NCBI GenBank assembly: GCA_037976565.1
Contig: CP137667.1
Span: 34,026,425 to 34,090,424, forward strand
From: Mesocentrotus franciscanus
Lineage: Eukaryota > Echinodermata > Echinoidea > Camarodonta > Strongylocentrotidae
Reading direction: 5' to 3'
Length of the DNA: 64,000 nucleotides
In this document: positions 10,468-21,505 of the stretch, piece by piece
How positions within the stretch are numbered: position 1 is the first letter of the stretch
Layout: the number at the start of each line of letters is the position of its first letter
Made by a program: the position numbers and the translations under genes
Notes under the pieces: generated by a model
Told to the model about the DNA's origin: nothing
The model's database searches: none
Seen by the model: the letters and a program-made list of their open reading frames with translations, nothing else

Positions 10468-11243
10468 TTAATTATTAATAATAATAATATAATAATATTC
10501 AGCTTTTATATAGCACTTAATACAAATGTTTCTAAGCGCTTTACAGATATACTATTATCCCGGTCATTGGATTCAGTGCTTGCCCGCACACATTGTGTGC
10601 ACAATCTCCACTCCCTAGGGAGCATTCCAGCCAGGCGTTACTTGACGCTCTAAAACGGTTTGACCAACAATGACGGTCGCATCCTACCGGGTACCCATTT
10701 AAAGGTAAAGACCAGTATTGGAAACGCCCCCCTCTCAAAAAATGAAATGGAAGCTCACATTACCAATCATGTGAAAGAATATGTTTTGACTAATACGTGA
10801 TGATACAAATTTTGCCGGGAAACCGCCTACTAATTGATATATTTGGTAAATTATTATATCTATTGGGACCAAATAGATATCGCGCACGTGCGCGCACGTG
10901 TCGGGTACCGGGGTCGGGTAGTCCCATATACATCTTTCTGTGTACAGTGCTTGTAACTTTACCAAGACTGGGCCAAATTTCTTATCATTTTGATGATTCC
11001 AGAACCTTGCAGTACACACCAATACTTATATGCTAGATGATCAACCTTTTCTGATCGATTCCACAACGTTTCTTTCACAATACAATCGCATGACCAGAAC
11101 TGGTCTTTATCTTTAACACCTGGGTGGAGAGTAGCAAGTGCATGTTAATATCTTGCCAAAGGATATTAGTGCCGTGTCGGGATTCGAACCCTCGACCTTC
11201 GCATCTCCAGTCAAGCGCCTTAAACCACTTGACCACGACATTA
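10468..11243 (-). mobile_element. tRNA-derived SINE, split by a MITE
   Basis: Read on the minus strand, the head (11243 to 11171) is tRNA-like: an A box TGGTCAAGTGG and a near-perfect B box GGTTCGAATCC, resembling tRNA-Ser. The body carries TTTGGCAAGATATTAAC and a CTCTCCACCCAGGTG motif, then GGGTACC. The tail holds TGTAAAGCGCTTA and GTGCTATATAAA and ends in an (ATT)-rich tract at 10468-10495. The tail resembles that of the LINE at 17273-17920, as expected for a SINE using a partner LINE's machinery. It is interrupted at 10703-11112 by a TTAA MITE. Confidence 0.7.
10703..11112. mobile_element. 410-bp TTAA MITE inserted in a SINE (family M1, copy A)
   Basis: Ends AGGTAAAGACCAGTATTGG and (reverse complement) AGATAAAGACCAGTTCTGG next to TTAA (10699-10702; 11113-11116). 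From about 10915 to the right end it matches copies at 19162-19542 and 36774-37146 (for example ACTTTACCAAGACTGGGCC). Removing it with one TTAA rejoins the SINE body. Confidence 0.8.
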
Positions 11244-11966
11244 AAAATATATACTTAAGATCATTCAAAAAACAAAATGATAGCTATGTCTACACATGCA
11301 TATTAGCGTTCATTTAGTTCTTTTAAGTTTTGCTCTATCGACTTGTTTTACTCAGATGTCCCCGTTGTTTACTTTCTTTAAACCGACATTCTATGTCATG
11401 TTCATAGTTTAATATTCTTGACTTCTCGTGAAAATTTATTAAATGAAGAGTTCGGCTCGAAGACAATACTAATCCAGGAAACAGCATTATGCCTGTTAGC
11501 AAAAATATTATTTATATTTATTGAATATCAAACATGCTCTGACACTTCAAACGCTGAAAAGAGCAGCATGAACTATTACTTAATGACTTTCAGTTTCCCT
11601 TACAATAGAAGTTGACTTCCTGAACTGTTTACACTATGTGCATGATATCAATGTTTCAGCTGTAAACAAAAAGTACATTCACAAATTTGAAGAAAAAAAA
11701 ATATCTATCAATTTTGAAAGTGTTGTGGCACCTGGTGTTTTGTAGAGCTTTGAATAAAAATATTGCATTAAAAAAACAAAATCATTATGTAGATTATTTT
11801 CCTGTTTTTTAAACATCACTTTTTTAAAATACCTTTTCCCTCCACAGGGATTTTATCGATTTTCACTTACAACAAATTAACAAACATATATTCAAGGTAG
11901 TTTACATTTATAATATAAATAAAATTGACTACTCAAGATACAAATATTTGTTGAACTGTCGAGCTA

Positions 11967-13700
11967 AAGTTCAAGTTCAAGTTCAAGTTTATTTCACGAC
12001 CAATACAAGATGTACAATAATATAACAATCAAATACAATAATATAAAATGCAATATATATATATATATATATATACAACATGTGATGGGATAAGAAATAA
12101 GAACAAATACAACATCAACGGTAAAATTGTTGTCATATTCCTGTAATTCTAATTACTAAAAATCAATTTTACTCAAAACAAATGACAATTTAATATTATC
12201 CATGAAACTTGTAAATCGTATTTAGATATACACAATACTTGTTTAGTTTTCTATATGTTTTGTTTTTGTGTTTTATCAATGTACTTGCATGCCACGTTAC
12301 TTTTTACTCTGTAAATTGAATTTTGTAAGCTATTAGCTGCATGTTCGATGATTTTTTTTTTCTCGCAATAAACCAATACAACAAAATACAATTTTATCAT
12401 TCTAGCTTGCATGTAGGCAAGAATCATTTAAATTGATCATTGACATCTGCTGTATAAGGACACTTTGGGAAATAAGTTTCGCGAATGGGTAGGCGAATTT
12501 GGAACATGTTCATTCTAATTAGAAAGTACGTCGTTTATCATTATGATTTGACTGACTATATGCAAATTTGAAAGCACAGATCGATCATGAATCTGAGCTA
12601 TCAATATAAAGGCAGGGACAAATTGTGCTAAATTGAATGTAAGCAAAAAAGTGGATTGGCAAAGTTGCGAAATAGGCTGAATAAACTATACAAGGAGTTA
12701 AAACATATCACGCGTCATTTATGAGGAAATTTGTAGAATTAAATGCACATTATGCTAAATTGTATGCTCCAAAATGAATTTTAATGCGCAGACGGTAGTC
12801 TTATGCAATCACGTGATTATGTTAAATTGAATGAACGATTTAAGAAACAAACAAAAAATGTAATTAATGGGTAGAGTAGGGGTGTGAGGGACCAGAACAG
12901 GCCATTGACGTATCTAGGCTGGTCCCCTTTTTCTACAAACCCATAAGTAAAATCTTCAGTAAAGCAAATATTGACAATATAAACATTACATTAACTGGGG
13001 CATACATACACATATCCATAGAACACGCATAATTAAATAAAGTTAAATAAATATATTATAACTCGTTATTTGTTTGCGTTAACATTTACGCATAAAACTA
13101 GATAATATTGGACATCCTTTGATAGAATCTGGTAAGTTGTTCAAAATAACGGATCCCTTATATCTAATAATTGTTCTTGACAAATTATAGCGAAATTAAG
13201 GAACAAAGAGTTTGTTTTAATTTCTAGTACTATATTGATTTATATCTCTATTGTAAATAAAATAATCATTAAAACAATCAGGCAAGGTAGTTATATTGTA
13301 CATGTAAGAGAACATTAAAGCTCCAATACTTATACCATATAAATTATACAGTTTTAAAAACTTCAACTTAAAGTATAATGTACCTATATGTGCTTTATAA
13401 TATGAGTTTGTTATAACCCTGACGGTTCCTTTTTGCAATAAAAATAGCTTTTGAAGCAAATACGAAGCGCATATGCCACATACAATAATAAAATAATTAA
13501 AATATGGCAACATCATAGTGTTATACATATTTACAAGTATGCGCAATGTTAACATATCATTGAGTCTATCAGTCTAACACAAATGACCTTTGAAGCTTGT
13601 TAGAAATATAATTGATGTGGTCCTTCCAAGTTAAGTTTTCTTCAATAATGACACCTTAAAAGGTTATTTGGTGTACTTGCTTATTCTATACTATTTTAAT
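11967..13700 (-). pseudogene. Degraded LINE: RT C-terminus and 3' UTR
   Basis: On the minus strand, frames near 13690-13560 read GVIIEENLTWKDHINYISNKL, and 13555-13217 reads LPYFNYFIIVCGI..LLQKGTVRVI..HIGTLYFKLK..LYNLYGISIGALMFSY, a classic post-catalytic RT region of CR1/Jockey-like LINEs. The 3' end at 11967-11990 is a short tandem of CAAGTT (seen on the plus strand), as at the 3' ends of two neighbouring LINE copies (13727, 15914). Stops and shifts make it dead. The catalytic core is absent. Confidence 0.65.
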
Positions 13701-13784
13701 ATGCAAATCAAGTTCAAGGTATTAAAAGTTCAAGTTTTATTTCCACATCTGAATTAAAAAAATAGTATACAAATATACACTGTC

Positions 13785-14246
13785 TTGAGAGGTTCTGGTT
13801 AAAACTATGCGCAAGAGGTGACTCCAATAGTACTATTTGCTGAGGGGCGCAGCCACGAAGCAAATGGTACTTTTGGAGTCACCGAGGCCCATAGTTTTAA
13901 CCAGTACCTCGAATAGAAGGCATGGTATATTTGTTTTATATCCTGCATCAAAAATTTATTTTATAAAAAAAAAAAAAAAACATTTTTGGGACAAAAAAAT
14001 TTAGAACAAAAAAAATGTCAATTTTTATCTAAAAAGATTTAGAATATTTTGTTTTCATTAAATTATGATTTGAAGAAAGAAAAAAAAATTCAATTAAAAA
14101 AAAAAAAAAAAAATTTGTCAACTCCCAAATAGTACTCCCAAATAGTACTCTCATATAGTACTTTCTAAAAATAGTTCAAATATTTCTGGTCATGTGACGA
14201 GCTCTCAACCAATCAAAAGCCAACAAATTTTTGATGCAGGATATAA
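13785..14246. mobile_element. Foldback element in LINE-rich DNA
   Basis: Two nested inverted structures. GGTTAAAACTATG and GGTGACTCCAATAGTACTATTTGC on the left pair with GCAAATGGTACTTTTGGAGTCACC and CATAGTTTTAACC by 13912. TATATCCTGCATCAAAAATTT (about 13940) pairs with its complement at 14223-14246. Several TAGTACTCCCAAA repeats lie near 14130. Element ends are approximate. Confidence 0.55.
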
Positions 14247-14249
14247 TAC

Positions 14250-15850
14250 AATTTATATGCATATATACAATAACAAACGTTAAAATGAAACATCTTCAAT
14301 TGTAAAAACAATGAATTCAAAAAGTTACCCATCAAGTATTCGTCATATTTCGTTGAATCACTATTGCAAGTGATCAAATTATCAACATTTTGCTGTAGTT
14401 TTTGCCCGATTGTACAAAAATAAGAATTAAATGTAATGCAAATTTTTGGAAAATTTAGAAAACTGGATGGATAGTAATTCTTTAAAATTTTGATATATTT
14501 GGATGCCCCTGTGGATGTATTATAAGCACTAGAAAATTTAGCCCCTAAAACACTTCTGCTTTCGAGAAATTGAATAATCAAAATTTACCGGTGCTCCCGG
14601 TAAATTTCCAATATTTCAAATAGCACCTAAGGCCATTCCATGGTAGCTGCGATGATGAAAATCTCAGGATATGCAGTTCTGAAATATAATTTCCAAACGG
14701 GAATAGCAAATCGGTAGATTGTAGTCAAGAAATATTGTTTTAGAGCTAAAGTAATATCAGTCTTGAGAGGGAGCTATACAACATAAAGAGTTTATTATTT
14801 ACAATTTCATCACTTTAGACTCGATTTCAACCGCGACAACAATCATTGAATATTGTAAAGTTGCATATGCTTCCAATATGTTCATTTGAACCAAATTCAT
14901 GACCCCATACCAAAACTTTTTATTACCTCTAAATACATTTACAATTCCTTGTTTATCAATAATCTTTTCACCATCAACTTCAATATCATTGACCCCGTGT
15001 TTTAATATTTTCTTATTTAAAATTATATTAAAAAGTTTCCATGTTGCTTTCACACTATTAACATTATCAAACTAAGAGTCATAGTATGCACGGTTATTTT
15101 CCCGTATTAAATTATTTGAGACATCCGGTATTCTTTATATGCCATTTCATGTAAAGGGGTATAATTTATTAGGTATTTGTGATATAATATATGCTTACGT
15201 TTACTAATCTTTACTACCTCATTTGTTACCCAAGGCATTCAACTTTTTTTTTTTTTAACTCATTTGACAGGGAAACATTCATCTTAAGCATCCTTATATA
15301 ATTTTAAGTAATAATTGTATCTATCATTGACATGATAAATACAATTCAGTCGTTCCCATTAAACTTTCTTTAACTCACTACAAAAGTGCTTTATGTTTTT
15401 TTTCACTTGAATCAATATTACGCGCTTCAATATCGGGTTCAGAATCAAAATTATTTAACTTCAAAATAATAATCGGTGTTAAACGATCACTGATAGCTGT
15501 CATCACTATGCCAGATTTTAAAACTTTTTCGGGATTATTACCCCCCAAAAAAAAGATCTAAAGTTGATGCCGTATCATTTGTAATTCTTGTTAGTTTGTA
15601 AAAATATGGTAAAAAAGACAAAACAACAAAACTATTTAATTTAATTATTTATTTTATTCAAAGATTCTTGTAATTGAGACACAAAGTTTGAAAGGTTATG
15701 GAGGCCGGTATACTACAGCAACAATAATATTTTTCACTTTATTACATACCTCAATGATTACACTTTCAATATCCTCACTATATATAACTAAATCCAATCG
15801 TCTAATTAATCTCAAGCTATCACGAAGTTCACATCCTTAGCCTAAAGATA
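14250..15850 (-). pseudogene. Degraded LINE: endonuclease-RT linker region
   Basis: Minus-strand fragments read KATWKLFNIILNK..KIIDKQGIVNVF (about 15050-14940) and FNSYFCTIGQKLQ..DEYLMGNFLNSLFL (about 14450-14280). These match the linker between the AP-endonuclease and RT domains of CR1/Jockey-type LINEs. Further right, MTAISDRLTP resembles the endonuclease end. Many frame breaks; no catalytic RT block remains. Confidence 0.55.
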
Positions 15851-15913
15851 AACTGTTCAGTTCTGATATATCATGAGAATGAGTATAACTGTCTCTAAAA
15901 ACTAGTTCAATGT

Positions 15914-16855
15914 TAAAGTCAAGTTTCAAGTTTATTTGTTTCACATTTCACAAAAAAAGAATTTACATAATTGACAAGATTAGAACATAATATGAGATAT
16001 ACTAAAATTAACGCATTATATAATCAATTCTTTGTAAAGACGTCGAAATTAATTGTATTGAATAGTAGGTTATACAGGGTGAAATGTGAGGAACCTATTA
16101 ACAAGCTCAGCTTGTAGATTATAGGTTCCCCTATATAAAACTAATGTTTGATTGAAGTGGTTGCAATGGTGAAGGACGTAACAATAATAGGTGGGCAAGA
16201 AGGCCTTAACATAACGATGATATACAAAGTGAAACAAGCAAAAATAGCAAACAAATTAATTTTTACCAAAGAAATGTCACGTTAGTCACTTAAAATATTG
16301 AGGTCATTGAACGAGGTCATTGAGCGAGGTCACTCGAGCGAGGCAGTAGACATGAACAAACATGATAATAATATACAATCATACCGAGGCGACAATATTC
16401 ATGGAATGTTCAGTGTAGAATATCATAAGTACTTTGATTACAATGTGGGTCATATGAATTTAAAAGGGACTGTTTAAGCTTACGCTTGAAACAATTCAAC
16501 GACGGGGATTCTATTATCTCCTTGTTCAGCGCGTTCCAAAATGTTGGTCCTGAATGGATTATTGTTTTGAGTGCAAATACAGTGCGGACGCGGAAAAGGT
16601 GAAAATGATCAATTTGTCTGGTAGGATATGAGTGGACGGCATTGTTTTTTATGAACATGGGGGTAAAGACACTGGGTAAATCACCTTTGTTTAGCTGGTA
16701 CATGAAGATGCCAAGACAGTGATAGTACAAATCGGATATTTTGAGTATGTTGTCAGTACGAAAATATCCATCAGTATGTGAGCGAAAATCAGCAAAGTTA
16801 ATTGTTCGTATTGATCTTTTTTTTAATAATGACATTTCGTCGTATGCCTATATAA
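15914..16855 (-). pseudogene. 5'-truncated LINE: RT C-terminus and 3' UTR
   Basis: The minus-strand open stretch 16835-16410 includes ILKISDLYYHCLGIFMYQLNKGDLP, HSYPTRQIDHFHL and SGPTFWNALNKEI..SLNCFKRKLKQSLLNS, the standard C-terminal end of CR1/Jockey-like LINE reverse transcriptases. The 3' end near 15914-15933 carries CAAGTTTCAAGTTT (plus strand), as in the copy at 11967. It lies directly upstream of the UGT gene, in the opposite sense. Confidence 0.7.
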
Positions 16856-16945
16856 AGTGTGCTTATAAATACCGGCTTATAACTACTTGCAGGCATGACT
16901 GTATAGCTTGATCGATTCCATTCGTTCTCGAAAAAGCAACCAGTC

Positions 16946-17271
16946 ATGGATGACATCAAGCACTTCCGACGAAAGGCCTCACTAAAACTGGACCTGTCTT
17001 ATTGGTCTCTCTTACTATTATTAGTGAGTTCTCAATCCTGCAATGGAGCGCGGTTTCTCCTCCCATCCATTAGTTTGATGCGAACACCAAGCCACCACAT
17101 CTCACTGAACACTATCCACTATCACTCAAGCCCTCGTCCAGCGCGGCCATGAAGTAACTCTACTGATCATTGACAACCTGAATGTGGGTGCCCTTCTGCC
17201 AGATTCCTACACGTCTAAGATTACCATACCAAATCCCATGACGGACCAGAACCTCAAGGAGCTTCACAGTC

Positions 17272-17272
<1 letters not shown>
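16946..17272 (+). pseudogene. UGT exon 1, 5' part
   Basis: ATG at 16946 starts a peptide with a hydrophobic core (YWSLLLLLVSSQSCNG), a plausible ER signal peptide, then ARFLLPSI and SHHISLNT, as at the UGT mature N-terminus. After about 17120 the UGT reading continues only in another frame: ALVQRGHEVTLLIIDN then GALLPDSYTSKITIPNP and ELHSL. So about one base is gained or two lost near 17111-17126. The block ends abruptly at the (TAA)n tail of a LINE. Confidence 0.85.
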
Positions 17273-17317
<45 letters not shown>

Positions 17318-17920
17318 TCTAAAATTTATATAGCGCTGGTATGAACATACAGTTATTAAGCGCTTTACAAAACAAATGAAAATTACTTTTAATTTAAATA
17401 TGTAATAAACATCAACAAAAAACATGAAATGAACATTGTGCTTGATTTAGACGAAGCAAATTCTCTTACTTAACTAACAGTGTATTAACAGTAACATGAT
17501 AATGAAAATGAAAATACAATAAGTACCATAATTGAAACTGCAAAAATTATGTACTTTGGATTATGAATAAATTACAAGAAGGTAGGACATGTGGTTAACA
17601 ATTAGGTATGAAGATGGGAAATTACTTTGTGTTGAATAGGTAGGTCTTAAGTCTACGTTTAAAAGTGTCAAGAGTTGGGGATTCACGGACAGAGATGGGG
17701 AGATTATTCAAGAATTCAGGAGCACATACAGAGAAAGCACGATTACCATAGCGGGTGTGAGTTCGAGGACCAGATGATAGTTAAAGATGAGCAGATGATG
17801 ATGAGCGGAGCCTGATGGAGGAGGTTTGCAACTTTGGTGAAATGAGTCCATTGATGTATGCTGGCGCAAGTCCATTACGAGCCTTGTAGGTGAGAAGCAG
17901 TACCTTGGATTGGATGTCCT
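17273..17920 (-). mobile_element. 5'-truncated LINE inserted in the UGT exon
   Basis: Read on the minus strand from 17920, frames give IQSKVLLLTYKARNGLAPAY, then TRYGNRAFSVCAPEFLNNLP and SPTLDTFKRRLKTYLFNTK before a stop, the recognised C-terminal end of a CR1/L2-like LINE reverse transcriptase. A 3' UTR of about 330 bp follows, ending in GCGCTATATAAATTTTAG and an (ATT)n tail (17274-17313). The element is in antisense orientation to the host gene. About 100 host codons are missing at the site, so insertion was accompanied or followed by a deletion. Confidence 0.85.
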
Positions 17921-18157
17921 ATCCGTCAGATGCAACGCACCTATGGCATCCGACCGGACCCCACTCCGTAGCAGATGATCATCAAGGCAGAGCTTTGGTT
18001 GTGTCATAACACCTGGGCCTTGGAGTACCCGAGACCCATCGGTCCAAACTGGATCCCGAAAGGTGGATTCACCATCAAGGAATCCAAACCACTCCCAGAG
18101 GATCTAGAGACATTCGTCGAAGGGTCTGGAGAACATGGGTTCATTGTTTTCACGTTG
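17921..18157 (+). pseudogene. UGT exon 1, 3' part
   Basis: After the LINE the UGT frame resumes (IRQMQRTYGIRPDPTP), meets an in-frame TAG at 17969-17971 where a Gln codon would fit, and continues IIKAELWLCHNTWALEYPRP..PLPEDLETFVEGSGEHGFIVFTL. WALEYPRP and SGEHGxIVFxLG are conserved in UGTs just before the UDP-sugar-binding half. A GTAAGT donor follows at 18158 in phase 0. Confidence 0.9.
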
Positions 18158-18529
18158 GTAAGTTTTAGCACCACTGACGTAAGTGGCAGGAGGTCGTATC
18201 ATTTCTGCATGGATGAAGCTGATGGGGTTTGATGGTAGGACTGGTCAAGTGCCAACTTCAAAAAAAGTAGACAAGGTTTCTACTAGCATAGCCTCTTCTA
18301 GGCCCCTTGATTGCCCCATTTTCTATCGACTGTTACGGGTGCCAACCGGTGCATCCCCCGTAAGTACATGGCTGTATATTTTTCATTAACATAATAATAG
18401 TAATCTATTTATGATCCTGGTAACAAATTGGGGTGATTCATGTCACCCTTTCACGAATAGATCACCACCAATCACTTTATCTCTTTTCCACTGTAAATGA
18501 CGTTCCTGTTGTTTATTGTTTATACAAAG

Positions 18530-18695
18530 GGGTCATCGGCAAACAATCTTGGGAGTAACGCCCTCACCGATATATTTTCGAAAGTTTTCAGCGAATTGCC
18601 ACAGAGGATCATATGGAGATACGTTGGTCCTACACCACGTTACCTTGGCAACAACACACTCATCTCTGATTGGCTTCCACAGACTGACCTTTTAG
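18530..18695 (+). pseudogene. UGT exon 2
   Basis: 166 nt between AG at 18529 and GTAAGA at 18696, phase 0 in and phase 1 out. It reads GSSANN, ALTDIFSKVFSELPQRIIWR and LISDWLPQTDLLG; the WLPQ.DLL motif is the start of the UGT nucleotide-sugar-binding signature. The exon itself is intact. Confidence 0.9.
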
Positions 18696-19161
18696 GTAAG
18701 AATTATGTATTCATTATTATTGTTTTGTTTTGTTTTGTTTTTTCTTGATTTAACACATAAACATGATCCAAAAGCGCATATTCACCATTGTGACGCAGGT
18801 TTGCCCTCTGAGTCTGTTAATGCCCGTTGTACACGATACATCATTTCAATTACGTTACTACCCGTGCTAAATTTTAACTCTCACACGGCGCCTCATCGAC
18901 TATGTATGTAGCTGACGCAGTCCTACGTCAGCAAATGACGCCTCGTTAACATGAATGCTTGTCCGAGGCTTGCCCGACACAGCAACCAATAATGTATGCA
19001 GTCTGAATTTCATGTATTGTAGTTCATTCATTAATAACAGGTTAATTGAATAACTCGTCACTAGGTCCCCAGGAAAGAAACACCCATACATTTAAATATG
19101 TTAGTAAACCGGTCTTTTGACGATAGGGGAATAGGGAATGTAAGTATGTATGTAATGGAGA

Positions 19162-19542
19162 AGAGAAGGTTGACTTCAGGGAAGAGGTGAAAAATAATTT
19201 GTGAGAGTTATCATTGTTATTATATGCAAGTGTGGAAGAACATGTTCCCTGAAAAGCATGGTTCTTCAAATGCCTTAATATTCTTAATATGGCATGTAAC
19301 AGCATAACAATCGAGACGGATTTTTATGCCACATGTTCGTGTAGTCCCAAATGCATCTTTCTGTGTACAACAAGCTTGTAACTTTACCAAGACTGGGCCA
19401 AATTTCAGTATCATTTTGATGATTCCAGAAGCTTGCAGTACACACTAATACTTATATATGCTAGATATGATCAACCTTTTCTGATCGATTCCACAACCTT
19501 TCTTTCACAATGCAATCGCATGACCAGAACTCAACTTTATCT
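19162..19542. mobile_element. M1-family TTAA MITE, copy B (in UGT intron)
   Basis: The right end (reverse complement AGATAAAGTTGAGTTCTGG) abuts TTAA at 19543-19546. The left end AGAGAAGGTTGACTTCAGG is diverged and its TTAA is lost. It matches the inverted copy at 36774-37146 almost end to end and lies in the intron between UGT exons 2 and 3. Confidence 0.8.
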
Positions 19543-19794
19543 TTAAGGACATTCAGCAGTAATCTTCGTGCGCACCTTAGCTGCTCATGGACTACTGTTT
19601 ATTTATTCACCATGCACAACGTCTGGGGTTCCAGGTATTGTGCATATAGTGGATACATGATCAGTTGGCCCTGCGCAGCTAATGTGCGTCTGAACAACGT
19701 CCTTAACTCGATCCTTGTCTACCTTAATGGTGAGCTGCTCTGTAGTTTAATCCATTCTTTCTAAAGCAAAACCAATCACTTACTCATTTCCCAG

Positions 19795-20014
19795 CTCATC
19801 CCAAAGCTCGCCTGCTGATCTACCATGCGGGCAGTGCAGGGGTCCATGAGGCCATCAACTTCGGCGTTCCGATGCTCCTCATGCCAACGGGTGGTGATCA
19901 GCCTCCGAACGCTCATCTGGTAGCAGCGAAAGGGACGGGTCTCGTTCTGGACGTGAATGATTTAGATGAGGATAGCATAAGGACGAGTATTAGCACCCTT
20001 CTCAATGATGAAAG
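19795..20014 (+). pseudogene. UGT exon 3
   Basis: 220 nt between a CCCAG acceptor (19794) and a GTATGT donor (20015). It reads HPKARLLIYHAGSAGVHEAI, NFGVPMLLMP, GGDQPPNAHLVAAKGTGLVL and LNDER, the UGT signature that grips UDP-sugar (HxGSxGxxEA...P...DQP). The usual H-G-G-S is H-A-G-S here, a possibly meaningful change. Exon phases match the neighbours. Confidence 0.92.
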
Positions 20015-20827
20015 GTATGTTGAATCCTTTTTACACCATACACTGAGACTTTTTTTTTGGGGGGGGGGGAGGTGCCACTGTTGAAACTCAACTTACTTAG
20101 TTTGCCATAAGACCCATTTCGGACCCTTAATGGCTATTTTGGGGGGACTTCATTTGATTTGATGTATATTTATTCCATATACATCGACATTATTTACATT
20201 TACAATCATAGACCTTAAGATGTATGATAATGACATGCTATATAAGCTTGAAGTGACTTCCTCATTTCTTTCTTGAATTCCCTCTTCACAAAAATGAATG
20301 GCCCCTCCCTTCACATAGGGGCTTCGCTCTTAGGGAGGCTGCTCTTAGTGCCCATGCTCCCCTAGCCCACCCCATAAAAATAGACATGGTTTTCAAAAGG
20401 TGTGTGAAGGTACGTGTCTCCATTAGAAAAATGATAGTCTCCGCTTTGGAGTGATACAGAGTTTTTAATGTCATCGGTTAATCCATTCCAGAGGACTTTG
20501 CCTCGGTACCTCACACGTTATTGTCCTTGGGTAGATTTAAAGAATATAGAATGTAATTTATGTGAGCTGCTGGTTTGTATTTAATGATAGAATCATTTGA
20601 TAATATAAACCAACCACTATTCCTTTGAATGATAAAAGTGCTAAATCCCGTGACAGATTTACATTTTACAGACGCTCACATTGCTAAGAAAACTGCAGTG
20701 ACTTTGTTTGTTTCTTTTGTTTCCACTTTTTCACATCAATACAAAGAAACATCATACAAATAAATATAATGAGTAAGATGTAAGTTTGACAAAATATGTT
20801 TCTAGTTAAAATACAAGCAACAACAAA

Positions 20828-20851
20828 ATATATATATATATATATATATAT
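20828..20851. repeat. (TA)n microsatellite
   Basis: About 12 TA units in a UGT intron. Confidence 0.9.
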
Positions 20852-21054
20852 GTATATTGATTTGTGCCAAACCATCGTGAAAACATAATCTGCATAAAAA
20901 TAAGAAATAAGGGGGAGAATGGATATCTATGTTTAGCAAGTTTCTTACAAAGGAAAAAGCAGGAGACCACATGTCGTAAGCGTAAATGCTTGATGATGAC
21001 CGTGGCCTCGGCCGAGTTAACAAATAACATTTTGAGTGAAAATAACAAAATATA

Positions 21055-21200
21055 TTTAGTGACTATCGGGTACTATCGGGTACCCAATCAATACCTATAG
21101 TGAGTGGAGAGTGGCAAGAAGAAAAAAAAGAAGGTTGGGGCCGAGCTGGGATTTGAATCCCGTACCTTAATTGTGATCTACAGTTCGGCGACTTTTTGAA
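21055..21200 (-). mobile_element. tRNA-derived SINE fragment
   Basis: Minus-strand B-box-like GGGATTCAAATCCC, then TTGCCACTCTCCACTCA and GGGTACCCGATAG, the same order as in the SINE at 10468-11243. The A-box region is poorly kept. Confidence 0.6.
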
Positions 21201-21244
21201 ACTTATTTATTTAATTATTTTTGTTTGTTTCTGTTAATTTTCAG

Positions 21245-21505
21245 CTACAAGATTAATGCGAAGCGGGCATCAGATATCCTCCGAGACCGACTAGCCAGCC
21301 CGCTAGACACGGCGGTATTCTGGATAGAACACGTGGTCAAGTATGGTGGCGATCATCTACGTCTACGATCATCCAGCTCAACTCACTTGACGTAGTCGCA
21401 TTTCTAGTCGTTTTATCGGTAATACTTATATACATTGATTATTTAATGATAAGAGGGTGTTATAGGTGCCTATGTAGAAAAACGGTGAAACAAAAAGGTG
21501 ACTAA
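21245..21505 (+). pseudogene. UGT last exon with displaced membrane anchor
   Basis: After an AG at 21244 it reads YKINAKRASDILRDR, ASPLDTAVFWIEHVVKYGG and DHLRL, then stops at TAG 21393-21395. A shifted frame from about 21367 encodes LDVVAFLVVLSVILIYIDYL, a membrane segment, then a basic tail ending KQKGD before TAA at 21503-21505. KxKxx is an ER-retrieval signal, exactly what a UGT C-terminus needs, so a single-base loss near 21357-21367 has cut the anchor off. Confidence 0.88.

Larger units (their letters stand above)
16946..21505 (+). pseudogene. UDP-glucuronosyltransferase gene, disrupted
   Basis: Five exon blocks on the plus strand together cover signal peptide, acceptor-binding half, UDP-sugar-binding half, membrane anchor and ER tail of a UGT. 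UGTs transfer glucuronate or glucose from UDP-sugars to small lipophilic molecules in the ER lumen. The splice sites of exons 2-5 are intact (GT at 18158, 18696, 20015; AG at 18529, 19794, 21244), and exon phases agree across each junction. Lesions: a frame shift near 17111-17126, a LINE insertion at 17273-17920 with loss of roughly 100 codons, an in-frame TAG at 17969-17971, and a frame shift near 21357-21367 that cuts off the anchor. The LINE and stop are hard to explain as sequencing error, so I call a pseudogene; the two shifts alone could be assembly errors. Confidence 0.85.

Noticed and set aside
11171..11243. A tRNA gene on the minus strand
   Set aside because: A and B boxes are good, but the anticodon stem does not pair well, and the sequence runs on into a body and tail shared with other SINE copies.
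17708..18007. A 99-codon minus-strand gene
   Set aside because: It overlaps the LINE 3' coding region in the wrong frame and runs into UGT exon sequence.
19510..19764. Extra UGT exon in the intron
   Set aside because: The first part is the end of a MITE and the rest shows no UGT motif; exons 2 and 3 already join in phase.
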